A stretch of DNA of 64,000 bases from Leisingera daeponensis (GCF_019801465.1 NZ_JAHVJA010000008.1:124001-188000); one strand, 5' to 3'; counted from the first letter of the stretch, positions 52,827 through 63,054 are shown. Notes: generated from the sequence alone by a model not told the origin. Translations and numbers: made by a program.

Positions 52827-53306
52827 TCAGCCTCCGAAATGCAGGACGCAGATCAGGGTGAACAGGCGCCGGGCGGTGTCGGTGTCGACCTCGGCCTTGC
52901 CTTCCAATCGTTCCTGCAGCACCCGGCTGCCTTCGTTGTGGATACCGCGGCGCGCCATATCGATGGTCTCGATCTGGCTGGGCGGCAGGGTTTTCACCGC
53001 GGTGAAGTAGCTCTCGCAGATCTGGTAGTAGTCCTTGACCACCTGCCGGAAGGGCGACAGCGACAGGTGGAACTCGGCAGCCTTCTCACCGGCTTCGGTA
53101 TTGATGTCAAAGACCAGCCGCTTGTCGCGGATCGCCAGCCCCAGGTGGTAGGGGCCGGCCGGGATATCGCGGTCCTCCCGCTGCGGCAGGGCAAAGCTGT
53201 TGTCTTCGATCAGGTCATAGATCGCCACCTTGCGCTCCTGCTCGATCTCGGGTGTCGGGGGCGGCAGGTTGCGGTCGTCCAGTTCGATATGGCTGATGCG
53301 GCTCAT
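52827..53306 (-). CDS. UPF0262 family protein
   Basis: A 159-residue protein of the alphaproteobacterial UPF0262 family (MSRISHIELDDRNLPPPTPEIEQERKVAIYDLIEDN-type start; FHLSLSPFRQVVKDYYQICESY core). The function is not known. It is conserved next to hisD in the order. ATG 53306 is used; the longer open frame to 53345 lacks similarity. Here hisD and UPF0262 are separated by a plus-strand SDR gene. Confidence 0.88.
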   Translation of the reverse strand: MSRISHIELDDRNLPPPTPEIEQERKVAIYDLIEDNSFALPQREDRDIPAGPYHLGLAIRDKRLVFDINTEAGEKAAEFHLSLSPFRQVVKDYYQICESYFTAVKTLPPSQIETIDMARRGIHNEGSRVLQERLEGKAEVDTDTARRLFTLICVLHFGG

Positions 53307-53467
53307 GGGTCTTTGTCTCTGATATGCGCAGGGGCGTCCGGCCATGAGTATCGCACCGCCGTGCCTGGGGCAATGCAGCAGCGGGCGTCAATATCCTGGC
53401 CGTTTGCGGCAGTGCTTGACAGGCCGCGCCCGCCCGCCCCAGGCTGCCGCCGGCAGGAGGCAGAGAA

Positions 53468-54226
53468 ATGACAGGTCTTGAACAGTTTTCCCTCACCGGC
53501 CGGCGCGCGCTGGTGACCGGCTCCACGGCCGGACTGGGCTTCGCTGCCGCCCGCCTGCTGGCAGAGGCGGGGGCCGAGGTCTGGGTCAATGGCCGCAGCC
53601 GGGAGCGGGTCGATGCCGCGCTCGCCCGGATGCCCGGCACCGCCCGGCCTCTGGTGCTGGACATCGCGGATGAAAATGCCGTCACCGGGTCGATGGCACA
53701 GATCGCGGCAGCAGGCGGGCTGGATATCCTGGTCAACAATGTCGGCCAGCGCGACCGGCGCAGCCTGCCGGAGTTTACCCGAACCGATCTGCAAACGCTG
53801 TGGGAGGTCGACCTCGTTTCGCCGTTCCGCCTGTCTCAGATGGCTGCCGCGCAAATGGCGCCCAAGGGCTGGGGGCGGATCATCAACATCTCTTCGATTG
53901 CGGGCCTCATCGCGCAATCCGGCGATGCGGCCTATACGACCGCCAAGGCTGGAATCAACGGCATGACACGGGCGCTGGCGGCAGAGCTGGGCCCCAAAGG
54001 GATCACCGTGAACGCCATCGCCCCGGGCTTCTTCAAGACCGCGCCCAACATGGCCGCTGCCGCGGATCCGGCGATTTCAGAGAAGCTCAGGAACGCAACC
54101 GCGCTGGGCCGCTGGGGCGAGCCGGAGGAACTGGCCCCAGCCATCCTGTTCCTGGCGTCGCCGGCCGCGTCCTACATCACAGGGCAGGTGCTGGCCGTGG
54201 ACGGGGGCTATACCGCCCACTACTGA
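53468..54226 (+). CDS. Short-chain dehydrogenase/reductase
   Basis: A 252-residue classical SDR. The cofactor motif TGSTAGLG is at 17-24, the NNVG strand near 90 and the catalytic Ser (about 142-143), Tyr156 and Lys160 (YTTAK) are in place. The pattern resembles gluconate 5-dehydrogenase or 3-oxoacyl reductase relatives; the substrate is undetermined. It interrupts the hisD-UPF0262 pair in the opposite orientation, so it is likely an insertion. Confidence 0.87.
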   Translation: MTGLEQFSLTGRRALVTGSTAGLGFAAARLLAEAGAEVWVNGRSRERVDAALARMPGTARPLVLDIADENAVTGSMAQIAAAGGLDILVNNVGQRDRRSLPEFTRTDLQTLWEVDLVSPFRLSQMAAAQMAPKGWGRIINISSIAGLIAQSGDAAYTTAKAGINGMTRALAAELGPKGITVNAIAPGFFKTAPNMAAAADPAISEKLRNATALGRWGEPEELAPAILFLASPAASYITGQVLAVDGGYTAHY

Positions 54227-54307
54227 CCTGCTGACCGCGTCTTTCTGGTCCGGAATGCCCCGGGAAGAATGCGTGGCGTGTGCAGAGGGGCAGCGCCCCT
54301 CCGCTGT

Positions 54308-55609
54308 TTAGCCGTTCAGCGCATCCAGCCGCGCGGTGACGGACAGCCCGTGCGCCTCCAGGCTTTCGCTTTTCGCCAGCACCTCGGCCGCGGGGCCGAT
54401 TGCGCGCAGCGAGTCCGGGGTCAACTGGCTCAGCGTTGTGCGCTTGAGGAAATCCATCACCGACAGGCCGGAGGAGAACCGGGCCGAGCGCGCTGTCGGC
54501 AGCACGTGGTTCGGGCCGCCGACGTAATCTCCGATGGCTTCAGGCGTGTACTGGCCCAGGAAGATGGCGCCGGCATGGATGGTTTTCCCGCTCAGGGCCA
54601 CCGGGTCCGTGACACACAGTTCCAGGTGCTCCGGCGCGATGCGGTTCGACAGCGCTGCCGCCTCATCCAGATCCCGCACGGTGATCACCGCGCCGAATTC
54701 GCGCCACGAGGCGCCGGCAATGGCGCGGCGCTCCAGCGTTTCCAGGCGCTTGTCCACCGCCTCCGCCACTGCGCGGCCAAAGCTCTCGTCATCAGTGATC
54801 AGGATCGACTGGGCGCTTTCGTCGTGTTCGGCCTGGCTCATCAGGTCCAATGCGATCCAGTCCGGGTTGTTGTCCTTGTCCGCGATCACCAGGATTTCCG
54901 ACGGGCCAGCGATCATGTCGATGCCGACCTTGCCGAACACCCGCCGCTTGGCGGCTGCGACAAAGGCGTTGCCGGGGCCGGTGATCTTGTCGACCGGCGC
55001 GATGCTCTCGGTGCCATAGGCAAGGGCCGCCACTGCCTGTGCCCCGCCGACGCGGTAAATCTCATCCACACCCGAGATCCGAGCTGCCAGCAGCACCAGC
55101 GGGTTGATCTGCCCGTCCGGGGCCGGCACAGTTACTGCCAGCCGCGAAACCCCCGCCACCTTGGCCGGGATCGCATTCATCAGCACCGAGGACGGGTAGG
55201 AGGCCAGCCCGCCCGGCACATAAAGCCCGGCAGCCGAAACCGCCGACCATCGCCAGCCCAGCGTTGCGCCGCTGCCGTCCGTCCACTGCGCATCCTCGGG
55301 CATCTGGCGGCCGTGATAGGCACGGATGCGCTCTGCTGCCAGCTCCAGTGCGGTGCGTTCTTCCGCCGGGACATCGGCAATGGCTGCATCCACTTCTGCG
55401 TCAGAGATCCGCAGCTGCGCCGGTTCCAGCTCCAGCCGGTCGAATTTCGCCGTCAGCTCCACCAGCGCCGCATCGCCGCGGGCGCGGACGTCGGCAATGA
55501 TCCCGGCCACGATGGCGTCCACATCCGGGCTGTCCTCGCGCTTGGCGCCCAGCAGTGCGGTGAAGGACTGTTCAAAACCTGCATCGGCGGTGTTCAGAAA
55601 CTGCGGCAT
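54308..55609 (-). CDS. hisD: Histidinol dehydrogenase
   Basis: A 433-residue HisD that oxidises L-histidinol to histidine in two NAD-dependent steps. Typical segments: YVPGGLASYPSSVLMNAIPAKVAG, the VDKITGPGNAFVAAAKRRVFG signature, GPSEILVIAD, SQAEHDESAQS (zinc ligands) and IAPEHLELC (catalytic His). ATG 55609 follows AGGAGATCCCG. It lies in the conserved murA-DUF2948-hisD-UPF0262 block. Confidence 0.96.
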   Translation of the reverse strand: MPQFLNTADAGFEQSFTALLGAKREDSPDVDAIVAGIIADVRARGDAALVELTAKFDRLELEPAQLRISDAEVDAAIADVPAEERTALELAAERIRAYHGRQMPEDAQWTDGSGATLGWRWSAVSAAGLYVPGGLASYPSSVLMNAIPAKVAGVSRLAVTVPAPDGQINPLVLLAARISGVDEIYRVGGAQAVAALAYGTESIAPVDKITGPGNAFVAAAKRRVFGKVGIDMIAGPSEILVIADKDNNPDWIALDLMSQAEHDESAQSILITDDESFGRAVAEAVDKRLETLERRAIAGASWREFGAVITVRDLDEAAALSNRIAPEHLELCVTDPVALSGKTIHAGAIFLGQYTPEAIGDYVGGPNHVLPTARSARFSSGLSVMDFLKRTTLSQLTPDSLRAIGPAAEVLAKSESLEAHGLSVTARLDALNG

Positions 55610-55731
55610 CGGGATCTCCTTTGGCCCCCGCATAGCCCCATGGCGGCGCGGCCTCAAGAATTATGCGCAAGCCGGTGCAATTGGACGCAATTGAAGCGCG
55701 CCGTCAGCGGCCCCTGATGCTAGCGCAGGCC

Positions 55732-56244
55732 TCAGCTCAGGCGCTTGCGCATTGCAATGCAGGGCGTGCCGCAGCATCCGCCGCCGGCCCCGGCCTCCTG
55801 CCAGCCGTGTTTGCGGTAGAATCCCAGCGCCGTTCGGGTGGCGTTCAGGCGGCCTTCGCTGTGGCCGCTCCGCAGCAGCTCCGCTTCCAAATGGGCAAGC
55901 AGGGCGGCACCGGCGCCCTGACCCGCCGCAGCAGGCGCAGCATACAGCAGCGAAATGGTGCCATCCGGGTCCAGGCCGCCCACAGCTGCGGCCTCGCTGC
56001 CGCGTTCCGCCAGCCAGTAGCGCCCCGGCCCGCCGATCCAGCTGCGGATCTGCTCCGGTGTCTTGTTGGCAGTCCACTCCGCGATCCGGACGTCATCGCC
56101 GCCGTGGTCGGCCTGGCACAGATCGCGGATCGAGGCGAGGAGAACCCTGCTCATGGCAAAGACGTCAAACACCGTGGCGGGGCGGATTTCCAGCGCAGCC
56201 GCCGGGGCGGCAAAGGCCTGGGAAATGCCGCGCTTGTTCTGCAT
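55732..56244 (-). CDS. GNAT family N-acetyltransferase
   Basis: A 170-residue GNAT with the acetyl-CoA segment LYAAPAAAGQGAGAALLAHLEAEL and the C-terminal ALGFYRKHGWQEAG strand-helix typical of the family. The Cys-rich stretch GGGCCGTPCIAM near the end is unusual. Substrate unknown. It starts 3 bases after DUF2948 and is probably co-transcribed with murA and DUF2948. Confidence 0.84.
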   Translation of the reverse strand: MQNKRGISQAFAAPAAALEIRPATVFDVFAMSRVLLASIRDLCQADHGGDDVRIAEWTANKTPEQIRSWIGGPGRYWLAERGSEAAAVGGLDPDGTISLLYAAPAAAGQGAGAALLAHLEAELLRSGHSEGRLNATRTALGFYRKHGWQEAGAGGGCCGTPCIAMRKRLS

Positions 56245-56247
56245 GGC

Positions 56248-56723
56248 TCAGGCGCCATGGTCCGGCGCCTGGCCGGAGGGTGCCCGGTAGGGCCGTGTGA
56301 CATCACGCAGGGACACTTCCAGCGCCTCCACTGACAGGCGCACCGCACCATCGCCGGCGAGGGTCAGCAAGACATGGCCCGCACCGTCCTCCCCCGGTTC
56401 GAAAGTGACAGAGAGCAGCGACAGAATCAGGTCCTTGTCCTTGCGGTCGACGCCCTGCGAAGAAACCCCCAGGACGTTGTCGATCACCAGCAGCGACTGC
56501 ACCCGCTCGTAAGCCCGGCCGCGGCGCTCCGCCGCGTCGCGGTCCTCCCAGCGGAACCGGTTCACCAGCAGCGCAAAGCGGCGCTCGGCGGAGCGCCAGC
56601 TCATTTCGGTCACCGGAAACACCGCATCCTGCAGCAGCGAGGACAGCACCTTGAGGTCCTCTTCCTCCAATGCGCCCAGGTTCAGCGGCGCCTCGCGGCC
56701 GTCCTCGAAACTTGCATCCGCCA

Positions 56724-56724
<1 letters not shown>
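56248..56724 (-). CDS. DUF2948 family protein
   Basis: A 158-residue protein of the alphaproteobacterial DUF2948 family (LNLGALEEEDLKVLSSLLQDAV; MSWRSAERRFALLVNRFRWED). Function unknown. Its ATG overlaps the murA stop (TGATG), so it is translationally coupled to murA, and this pairing is conserved in the order. Confidence 0.87.
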
Positions 56725-57992
<1,268 letters not shown>

Positions 57993-57998
57993 CTGAAA

Positions 57999-58154
57999 TT
58001 ACTCTCCGCTCTTGCCCGTGTCCTGGTCCTGCTTTTCCGCCCGCGCCTTGGCCTGTGCCTTGCGCCGGGCCATGTTTGCCTTGAGCGCCGCCTTCAGCCG
58101 GTCTTCGCGCGATGCCGCCGAACCGTCGTTTTTAGGTGATTTCTTCTCTGCCAT
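57999..58154 (-). CDS. Small basic protein upstream of murA
   Basis: A 51-residue highly charged protein (SREDRLKAALKANMARRKAQAKARAEK) that begins at ATG 58154 and ends 6 bases before murA. The spacing suggests co-transcription. I know no function; such short Lys/Arg/Ala helices are common ahead of murA in this group. The frame continues upstream to 58235 without matching character. Confidence 0.65.
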   Translation of the reverse strand: MAEKKSPKNDGSAASREDRLKAALKANMARRKAQAKARAEKQDQDTGKSGE

Positions 58155-58239
58155 AAGACTTCTGTAACTTAGTGCGAAAAAACCGTCCAGAATGCTCTTG
58201 CACCCCCCCGCGTTTATGCCTAAAAGCCCCCTCACCGGC

Positions 58240-58314
<75 letters not shown>

Positions 58315-58501
58315 GATTTCCCCAAGTAAGACACTGAAAGTAAACGGTTTTCGTGCCGTGCGGCACTTGCACACTGGGCAAACCTTTTAAGGTTCACTGC
58401 ATACCTTTAATGTTTAGTCCCGTTTGCTCCCCACTTATTCCGGGCAAAATCCGGGAAGTGTGTTCGCGTGACGTTCCGCCAGAAAAAAGCGATTCGCACA
58501 C

Positions 58502-59152
58502 CTAACCGTGGCGCGCGAAGGCATCCGCCAAAATCAGCCGATTCTCTATCTCGCTTGTGAGCCTCTCCACCTCGCCCGCAAGCGCCGCCTCAGGCCCATT
58601 GTTATCGACGATCCAATCCGCATCCTTGACGGTCAGCTCCATAGATCCAGGCGGCTCAGGCGGCAGGCGATCCGACGCATCAACCCAAACCACCAGATCG
58701 AACAGATGCCGCGACCGCTCAAATTCATCACGGCGCCGCATTCCGGTGTAAATATCGTGATGTTCAAGGATCTGCTCTGCCAGCATCGGACCAGGGCGGA
58801 GATTGTAAGCCGCGATGGCATGAAACCACAGCTCTCGGTGATTTGCCCGATCCTCGAAACAGGCCCGCCAATCCGGGTAAACATCCCGCATCAGGGGGAA
58901 TACAGCCTTTCGAGCGGCAAATTCCGAGCTGGATACAGAGCGCATCCCGTATTTTTCAGAAAGCAGCCCACCGACGCCATCCTTTCCGTGACGACCATGA
59001 CCGATGATCAACAGGCGAGCTGATCCGCACAGATCCAGCTCAAAGGGCGATACACCTGACCCATCACAAACGCTGCAGTGATCAATCCCAAGGAAGGCCC
59101 AATCATGGCACCCGTGGCCGCCGCAATTGCGGCACTTAGGTAAAACACTCAT
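58502..59152 (-). CDS. Phage deoxynucleoside monophosphate kinase-like protein with zinc ribbon
   Basis: A 216-residue phage protein. Residues 7-29 carry a DnaJ-like zinc motif (Cys7, Cys10, Cys26, Cys29), followed by a P-loop kinase domain with GHGRHGKD at 51-58 and the SSSEFAARKAVFPLMRDVYPDWRACFEDRANHR region seen in dNMP kinases of T5-like phages. It should phosphorylate deoxynucleotides for phage DNA synthesis. ATG 59152 overlaps the stop of the upstream A1-like gene (ATGA). Last gene before tRNA-Thr. The assignment to dNMP kinases is moderate; the P-loop is clear. Confidence 0.68.
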   Translation of the reverse strand: MSVLPKCRNCGGHGCHDWAFLGIDHCSVCDGSGVSPFELDLCGSARLLIIGHGRHGKDGVGGLLSEKYGMRSVSSSEFAARKAVFPLMRDVYPDWRACFEDRANHRELWFHAIAAYNLRPGPMLAEQILEHHDIYTGMRRRDEFERSRHLFDLVVWVDASDRLPPEPPGSMELTVKDADWIVDNNGPEAALAGEVERLTSEIENRLILADAFARHG

Positions 59153-60831
59153 GCCCGCCACCTCGCATCCGGCGCCTGATTGATCAGCGCGCGCTTGCCA
59201 TTGGCGTAGGTGATCACATGAGCGCGCTGCCAGCTCGACGGGCCATTATTGTAGCCCTGATCAAGATCCCCGGTCATGCCAGCGATAAAGACGCCATCCA
59301 TGATCTGCGGGCTGTGCTTGTCGGCAATCGTGAGACGCGTGCCCATCTTTGCCAACCCCTGCGCCGTGCCGCGCGAACCATTCGGCCCCTGATGGCCGTG
59401 CATCCCGCATTCTATGCCGCCGCTATCCTGGCAGATCACGAAAGATCCGCCCATCGGCACAAAGTCGATCCCCTCAAGCTGGCGGGGATCCTCATTCTTG
59501 AGCGCCCAACGGCAGAGGTTAAAGCCTTCCCGTTCTTCGCGGATCGCCCGCAGCAGCTCAAGATTGCACTCATGCCAATATTCGGCGTTACCCGTGTCCA
59601 TCCGGTCAACATCCTTGCGCGCCCACTGCATCAGGCGATCATCATGGTTGCTTTCGATCATGACCGTGCGGCAGGTTTCCCGCTCGATCTGACGCAGAAA
59701 CCGCGCGCCCTCGCGCACCTGCCAGCGAATACCGGAATGGCCGGCGGCCTGCATCCTGGCGCGATGGATCGGGTCGCCATCAACATGACGGGACGCCATT
59801 TCAAATGACATGAGGTCATGAATGAACTGGTATTCCGGGCGCAGCGCGTCGATCAGGCTGGCACCATGCCGCCCCCAAAGCGCTTGAAAAACGTCCTCAG
59901 CAAGGCTTGGGATGTGAATATCCCCAAAGGTCACAGCCTTGATGCGGTTGCCGGTGCTGATCCGCCCGCTCCGCACGATCACGTCAAGATCCTGAAACGC
60001 ACCGTCAGAGGTTGCGCTGATCTGGCGGCACCAAGCGTTCCCGCGATCATCAGCCTCAACCAACGTGGCGCCGAGGACATGGTGAAACTCAGCCTTGAGG
60101 CCCGCCTTTTTCTTAACGTAGTTCGGCACCGTGCAGGCGCCGGTAGTCATGACCGATGGAACGAATTTTCCGGGCATGGCCGGAACGCTTTCAAAGGCAA
60201 GCTTGGCGTGCGGGAAAATCGCCGTGCGGCCCTGCGCGTAAGTGGTCAAGCCGCTCAGCGGGCGCACCGCAGTCGGCAGGGTGTTCATTTCCGCGCAGAA
60301 AAGCACCGGGCCGCAGTCATAGGGATCAAACCGGATATACGGCTCAACCTCGCGCGCAAACTGCGCGTTGCGGGTCTGGTGATCGGAAAACAGCGCGTGA
60401 TTGTAGGTAAAGCCCCCAACCACCACCTCAGCCCCGATGTGGCGGGCGTATGCCTGCAGGTTGGACCAAAAGCGCAGATGCACATCCGTATCGTCCTGCG
60501 CCGATGTCAGAAGCCAGCGGCGCACCTCACCCTTGCGGAATGCCGCCGCAGGCGCCCCAGGCTTTGCGAACAGATCCCAATCCGGCAGGAAATGCTCATC
60601 GCCGCGGGCCTCAGCCGCGGCCTGAACCTGCAGGAATGAACGAACCATCCGCTCGCTTGTCTTATAGCCCCGCTCTGTGAGCCTGCGGGCAGCCTCAGCG
60701 ACAGAGGACCCCTTGCCGCCGCGCGGGTCCCGGAACGGGTCAAAACCATCCCTCAGCGCCGCCTCAAGCGCGTCCTTGATGCGCTGCGCGCGGGCAGGAT
60801 CCTTTGCGCCGGTTTTGCGTTTACTACTCAT
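59149..60831 (-). CDS. Phage metallophosphatase, T5 A1-like
   Basis: A 560-residue phage protein. A helical, helix-turn-helix-like N-terminus (about 40-75; VAEAARRLTERGYKTSERMVRSFL) precedes a large domain ending in a calcineurin-type metallophosphatase with GDIH at 303-306, ESNHDD at 393-398 and HGH at 478-480. This order and size resemble the pre-early A1 protein of phage T5, which is tied to host DNA destruction and second-step DNA transfer. The sequence link is from recognition of motifs and overall layout, not alignment. It overlaps the o-spanin gene by 8 bases and the kinase by 4. Confidence 0.65.
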   Translation of the reverse strand: MSSKRKTGAKDPARAQRIKDALEAALRDGFDPFRDPRGGKGSSVAEAARRLTERGYKTSERMVRSFLQVQAAAEARGDEHFLPDWDLFAKPGAPAAAFRKGEVRRWLLTSAQDDTDVHLRFWSNLQAYARHIGAEVVVGGFTYNHALFSDHQTRNAQFAREVEPYIRFDPYDCGPVLFCAEMNTLPTAVRPLSGLTTYAQGRTAIFPHAKLAFESVPAMPGKFVPSVMTTGACTVPNYVKKKAGLKAEFHHVLGATLVEADDRGNAWCRQISATSDGAFQDLDVIVRSGRISTGNRIKAVTFGDIHIPSLAEDVFQALWGRHGASLIDALRPEYQFIHDLMSFEMASRHVDGDPIHRARMQAAGHSGIRWQVREGARFLRQIERETCRTVMIESNHDDRLMQWARKDVDRMDTGNAEYWHECNLELLRAIREEREGFNLCRWALKNEDPRQLEGIDFVPMGGSFVICQDSGGIECGMHGHQGPNGSRGTAQGLAKMGTRLTIADKHSPQIMDGVFIAGMTGDLDQGYNNGPSSWQRAHVITYANGKRALINQAPDARWRA

Positions 60832-61090
60832 TTCGGGGTTTCCCCTTTTTCCCCTTCAAGCGTCGGATGCGGTCATAATGCTGTGAGGCATCAACGAGCG
60901 CTTGAATGATCAGATCATTGCGCGGCGCGGCCTCAATCTCAGCCGCCAGATCGCGCTTGAATTTTGCCGTGTATTTCGGCGGCTCCGGCACCGCCGAAGC
61001 GTCAAAGACAGCCCGGCGCGCCCCGGCGCAGGCAGTCAAGAAACTCAGCGCCAGCAGGGCGAGGCCCAGGCGCAGCCCGTTTGATCGCAT
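60824..61090 (-). CDS. Phage outer-membrane spanin (Rz1-like lipoprotein)
   Basis: An 88-residue lipoprotein: signal peptide with lipobox LTAC, acylated Cys21, then a Pro-containing stretch and a basic C-terminus. Its 5' part lies inside the i-spanin gene in another frame (61002-61090), the classic nested Rz/Rz1 arrangement. The pair would bridge inner and outer membranes and fuse them at lysis. It is longer than lambda Rz1 and not notably proline-rich, so the call rests on lipobox, size and position. Confidence 0.65.
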   Translation of the reverse strand: MRSNGLRLGLALLALSFLTACAGARRAVFDASAVPEPPKYTAKFKRDLAAEIEAAPRNDLIIQALVDASQHYDRIRRLKGKKGKPRNE

Positions 61091-61271
61091 TTTTTACCTC
61101 TTGAGCTTGCTGCACATCCAGATCACGGCGGACATCAGCCGCCGCATCTGCCCGCAGGCGCTCCACAGCGCTCCACAGGAGGGCGGACAGGACCAGAGCG
61201 CCCGTCACCGTCAAAAGCGCCGCCCTGACCGCAGGGCGTGCGCTGAGGGCAGCCCTGACCGCCCGGATCAT
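61002..61271 (-). CDS. Phage inner-membrane spanin (Rz-like)
   Basis: An 89-residue protein with one N-terminal membrane segment (about 17-37; RAALLTVTGALVLSALLW) and a periplasmic helix (ERLRADAAADVRRDLDVQQAQEVKNAIKR). ATG 61271 overlaps the lysozyme stop codon (ATGA), so lysis genes are coupled. It partly overlaps the o-spanin gene in another frame. Function as i-spanin is inferred from topology and position after the lysozyme. Confidence 0.65.
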   Translation of the reverse strand: MIRAVRAALSARPAVRAALLTVTGALVLSALLWSAVERLRADAAADVRRDLDVQQAQEVKNAIKRAAPGPRPAGAEFLDCLRRGAPGCL

Positions 61272-62026
61272 GAAAACAACGCCCGCCACGGGCGCAGCGG
61301 CTCAAGAGATTGCAAACAAAGGCTGTGTTCGGCCTCGCGCCGGTTGGTGAGGCCACGGATCCGCTGCAGTTCGCCGTTGATCCGCCCCTTGTCCCAACGC
61401 AGCAGCTCATCGCAGGCACCGCGCAGATCCCCGGCATTGGCTTTGCGCACCAGAGTTGAGCTGCAGGCCGCCCCGGTGCCGACATTGTAAGACCAGCTCA
61501 GGAAGGCAACAGCCGCCCCCTCAGGCAATCGCACCTTCAGGCAGCGGCCCAGATTTGCCGCAAACTGCTGCAGCTCCACCCTCAACAGCTCCTTGCATTC
61601 CGCCGGGGTGTAGGTATCACCCAGCTTTACGCCGCGGGTGTGACCGTAACAGACTGTCTCCACGCCTACCGCATCAATATAGGCGGTAGTGCGCAACCCC
61701 TCCCAAGGGGCAACGAAAGCAGCCGCACCACCTATGGAAGCGGTAGCCATAGTTATCATTACCCCGCGACGCACAGCGCCGGAGGCGTCACGCCGGAAGC
61801 GGCTCAGCAGCTCGCGGATAGTCACCTGCTGGACGATCCGGGCAACAACCCCCAGCGCCGACGCGACCGATGCCAGCACCGCAAAGAACACAGGATCCAG
61901 CCCCAGGGCCTTTGCATCCACCAGCCCCAAAAAGACCGCCGCCATGGAAAGCAGCGACGAGATCACCAGAGCATAGATTGACCACGCGCCCGCAAGGACA
62001 CCTTTCCAATTTTCCACAAGTTTCAT
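61268..62026 (-). CDS. Membrane-anchored phage lysozyme (holin-like N-terminus + GH24)
   Basis: A 252-residue endolysin in which residues 1-107 form three probable membrane segments (about 12-34, 46-64 and 88-106) and 108-252 a GH24 lysozyme. The T4-type triad is Glu109, Asp118 and Thr124, with exactly T4 spacing (9 and 6). The third hydrophobic segment directly before the lysozyme is like a signal-anchor-release domain. The two earlier segments resemble a small holin. Holin and endolysin functions may thus be fused in one chain; no separate holin gene is seen nearby. GAGGA just before ATG 62026 is the ribosome site, right after a terminator T-run. Confidence 0.8.
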   Translation of the reverse strand: MKLVENWKGVLAGAWSIYALVISSLLSMAAVFLGLVDAKALGLDPVFFAVLASVASALGVVARIVQQVTIRELLSRFRRDASGAVRRGVMITMATASIGGAAAFVAPWEGLRTTAYIDAVGVETVCYGHTRGVKLGDTYTPAECKELLRVELQQFAANLGRCLKVRLPEGAAVAFLSWSYNVGTGAACSSTLVRKANAGDLRGACDELLRWDKGRINGELQRIRGLTNRREAEHSLCLQSLEPLRPWRALFS

Positions 62027-62039
62027 GATTTCATTTCCT

Positions 62040-62067
62040 CAAAAAAAAGACCCGCCAAAAGCGGGTC
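62040..62067 (-). terminator. Strong terminator just upstream of the lysis genes
   Basis: On the minus strand GACCCGC, a 5-base loop and GCGGGTC are followed by nine T. The T-run ends 13 bases before the lysozyme ATG, leaving room only for the ribosome site. It ends tail/GNAT transcription, or holds back the lysis genes until read-through. Confidence 0.88.
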
Positions 62068-62137
62068 AGGGTGAGTGCGCGGCAAGCCGCGCAGTATTTG
62101 GATTGGAGCACCCCCTTGGGCGCTGTTGCAGGGCCTC

Positions 62138-62632
62138 TTAGACTAGCGGCAGGAAATAGACGGGATCCCCCGCCGCATCCTCGATCCCCGCAGAGATTTT
62201 GTCAGGACGGCGCTCAAACCAAGCCAGGATCTCGCGGGACGCATACAGCAGGGCAACCGAATGCGTGAAACCCGCCACCCGCGCAAGCTCAGCGGCGCGG
62301 GCCTCCATTGCCACGCTAACGCCGCGCCCGCGATAGGCCGGATCAACAAAGATATTGGTGAGACACAGCACCGCCCCAGGTGCTATTCCGGCCCGCTCAA
62401 CAGCAGACTTGAGGCCCGGAGTTGCTGCAATCCCACCCATTTTTAAAGCGGGCATGAACATTGCCGATCCGGCGAGGCGCAGCCCGTCGCGGGCAGTCAC
62501 GGCACGCCCCCCGAGATCCGCAAGGCCGCGCAGCACCATCATGTATTGATCCTCCGGCCAAAGGGACTGCAGCCGGGCAAGCGGGCGGAACTGCGCCCGC
62601 AGCGCCCGCAGATCATGGCAGAAATACTGCAT
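62138..62632 (-). CDS. Phage-encoded GNAT acetyltransferase
   Basis: A 164-residue GNAT. Acetyl-CoA motif A is CLTNIFVDPAYRGRGVSVAMEARAAELA, and ILAWFERRPDK matches the C-terminal family pattern. ATG 62632 overlaps the stop of the preceding gene (TGATG). Located between tail-associated genes and the lysis cassette, it may be a moron or modify a structural or host protein; target unknown. Confidence 0.75.
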   Translation of the reverse strand: MQYFCHDLRALRAQFRPLARLQSLWPEDQYMMVLRGLADLGGRAVTARDGLRLAGSAMFMPALKMGGIAATPGLKSAVERAGIAPGAVLCLTNIFVDPAYRGRGVSVAMEARAAELARVAGFTHSVALLYASREILAWFERRPDKISAGIEDAAGDPVYFLPLV

Positions 62633-63054
62633 CACAGCTCCCAGATTGCTTGCCTGAAGTCAGCCAGCACCTCATCAAGCTCAGCCGCCGTTTGCGCCTT
62701 TCCGGCGGCATCACCGAACCCCACCCGCAACGCTTCAATCCGCGGGCCGACCTCACGCCACTCTGCCGCCTTGAACAGCACAATCTGCGCGAGCTGATAA
62801 ACATCCAACCCCAGGGCCGCCGCCTCGGCATCCAGAAACGGAAAGGCTGACAGATCGGCAGGCTCAGGATCGGCGGCCAGATAGGCCGCCGCCTCCCGCT
62901 CTTTTTCCCAGTAAACCATTTCCTGCCCAGCAATGGACGTGATATAGCGCCGCCGAACCTCATCGGTTGCCGCCGCGATGGATGCCACCGCGAAAGCACG
63001 CAGACCGGCCAGCTCAGCGGCCTTTGACGCCGCCGACCGCTTCAAAGTGATCAT
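62632..63054 (-). CDS. Prophage tail-associated protein of unknown function
   Basis: A 140-residue, Ala/Glu-rich, mostly helical protein (ITLKRSAASKAAELAGLRAF; RRRYITSIAGQEMVYWEKEREAAAYL). The position after the tail-tip gene and small size suggest a tail fibre assembly or chaperone-type role, but I do not recognise a domain. Its ATG overlaps the previous stop (ATGA). Confidence 0.6.
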   Translation of the reverse strand: MITLKRSAASKAAELAGLRAFAVASIAAATDEVRRRYITSIAGQEMVYWEKEREAAAYLAADPEPADLSAFPFLDAEAAALGLDVYQLAQIVLFKAAEWREVGPRIEALRVGFGDAAGKAQTAAELDEVLADFRQAIWEL

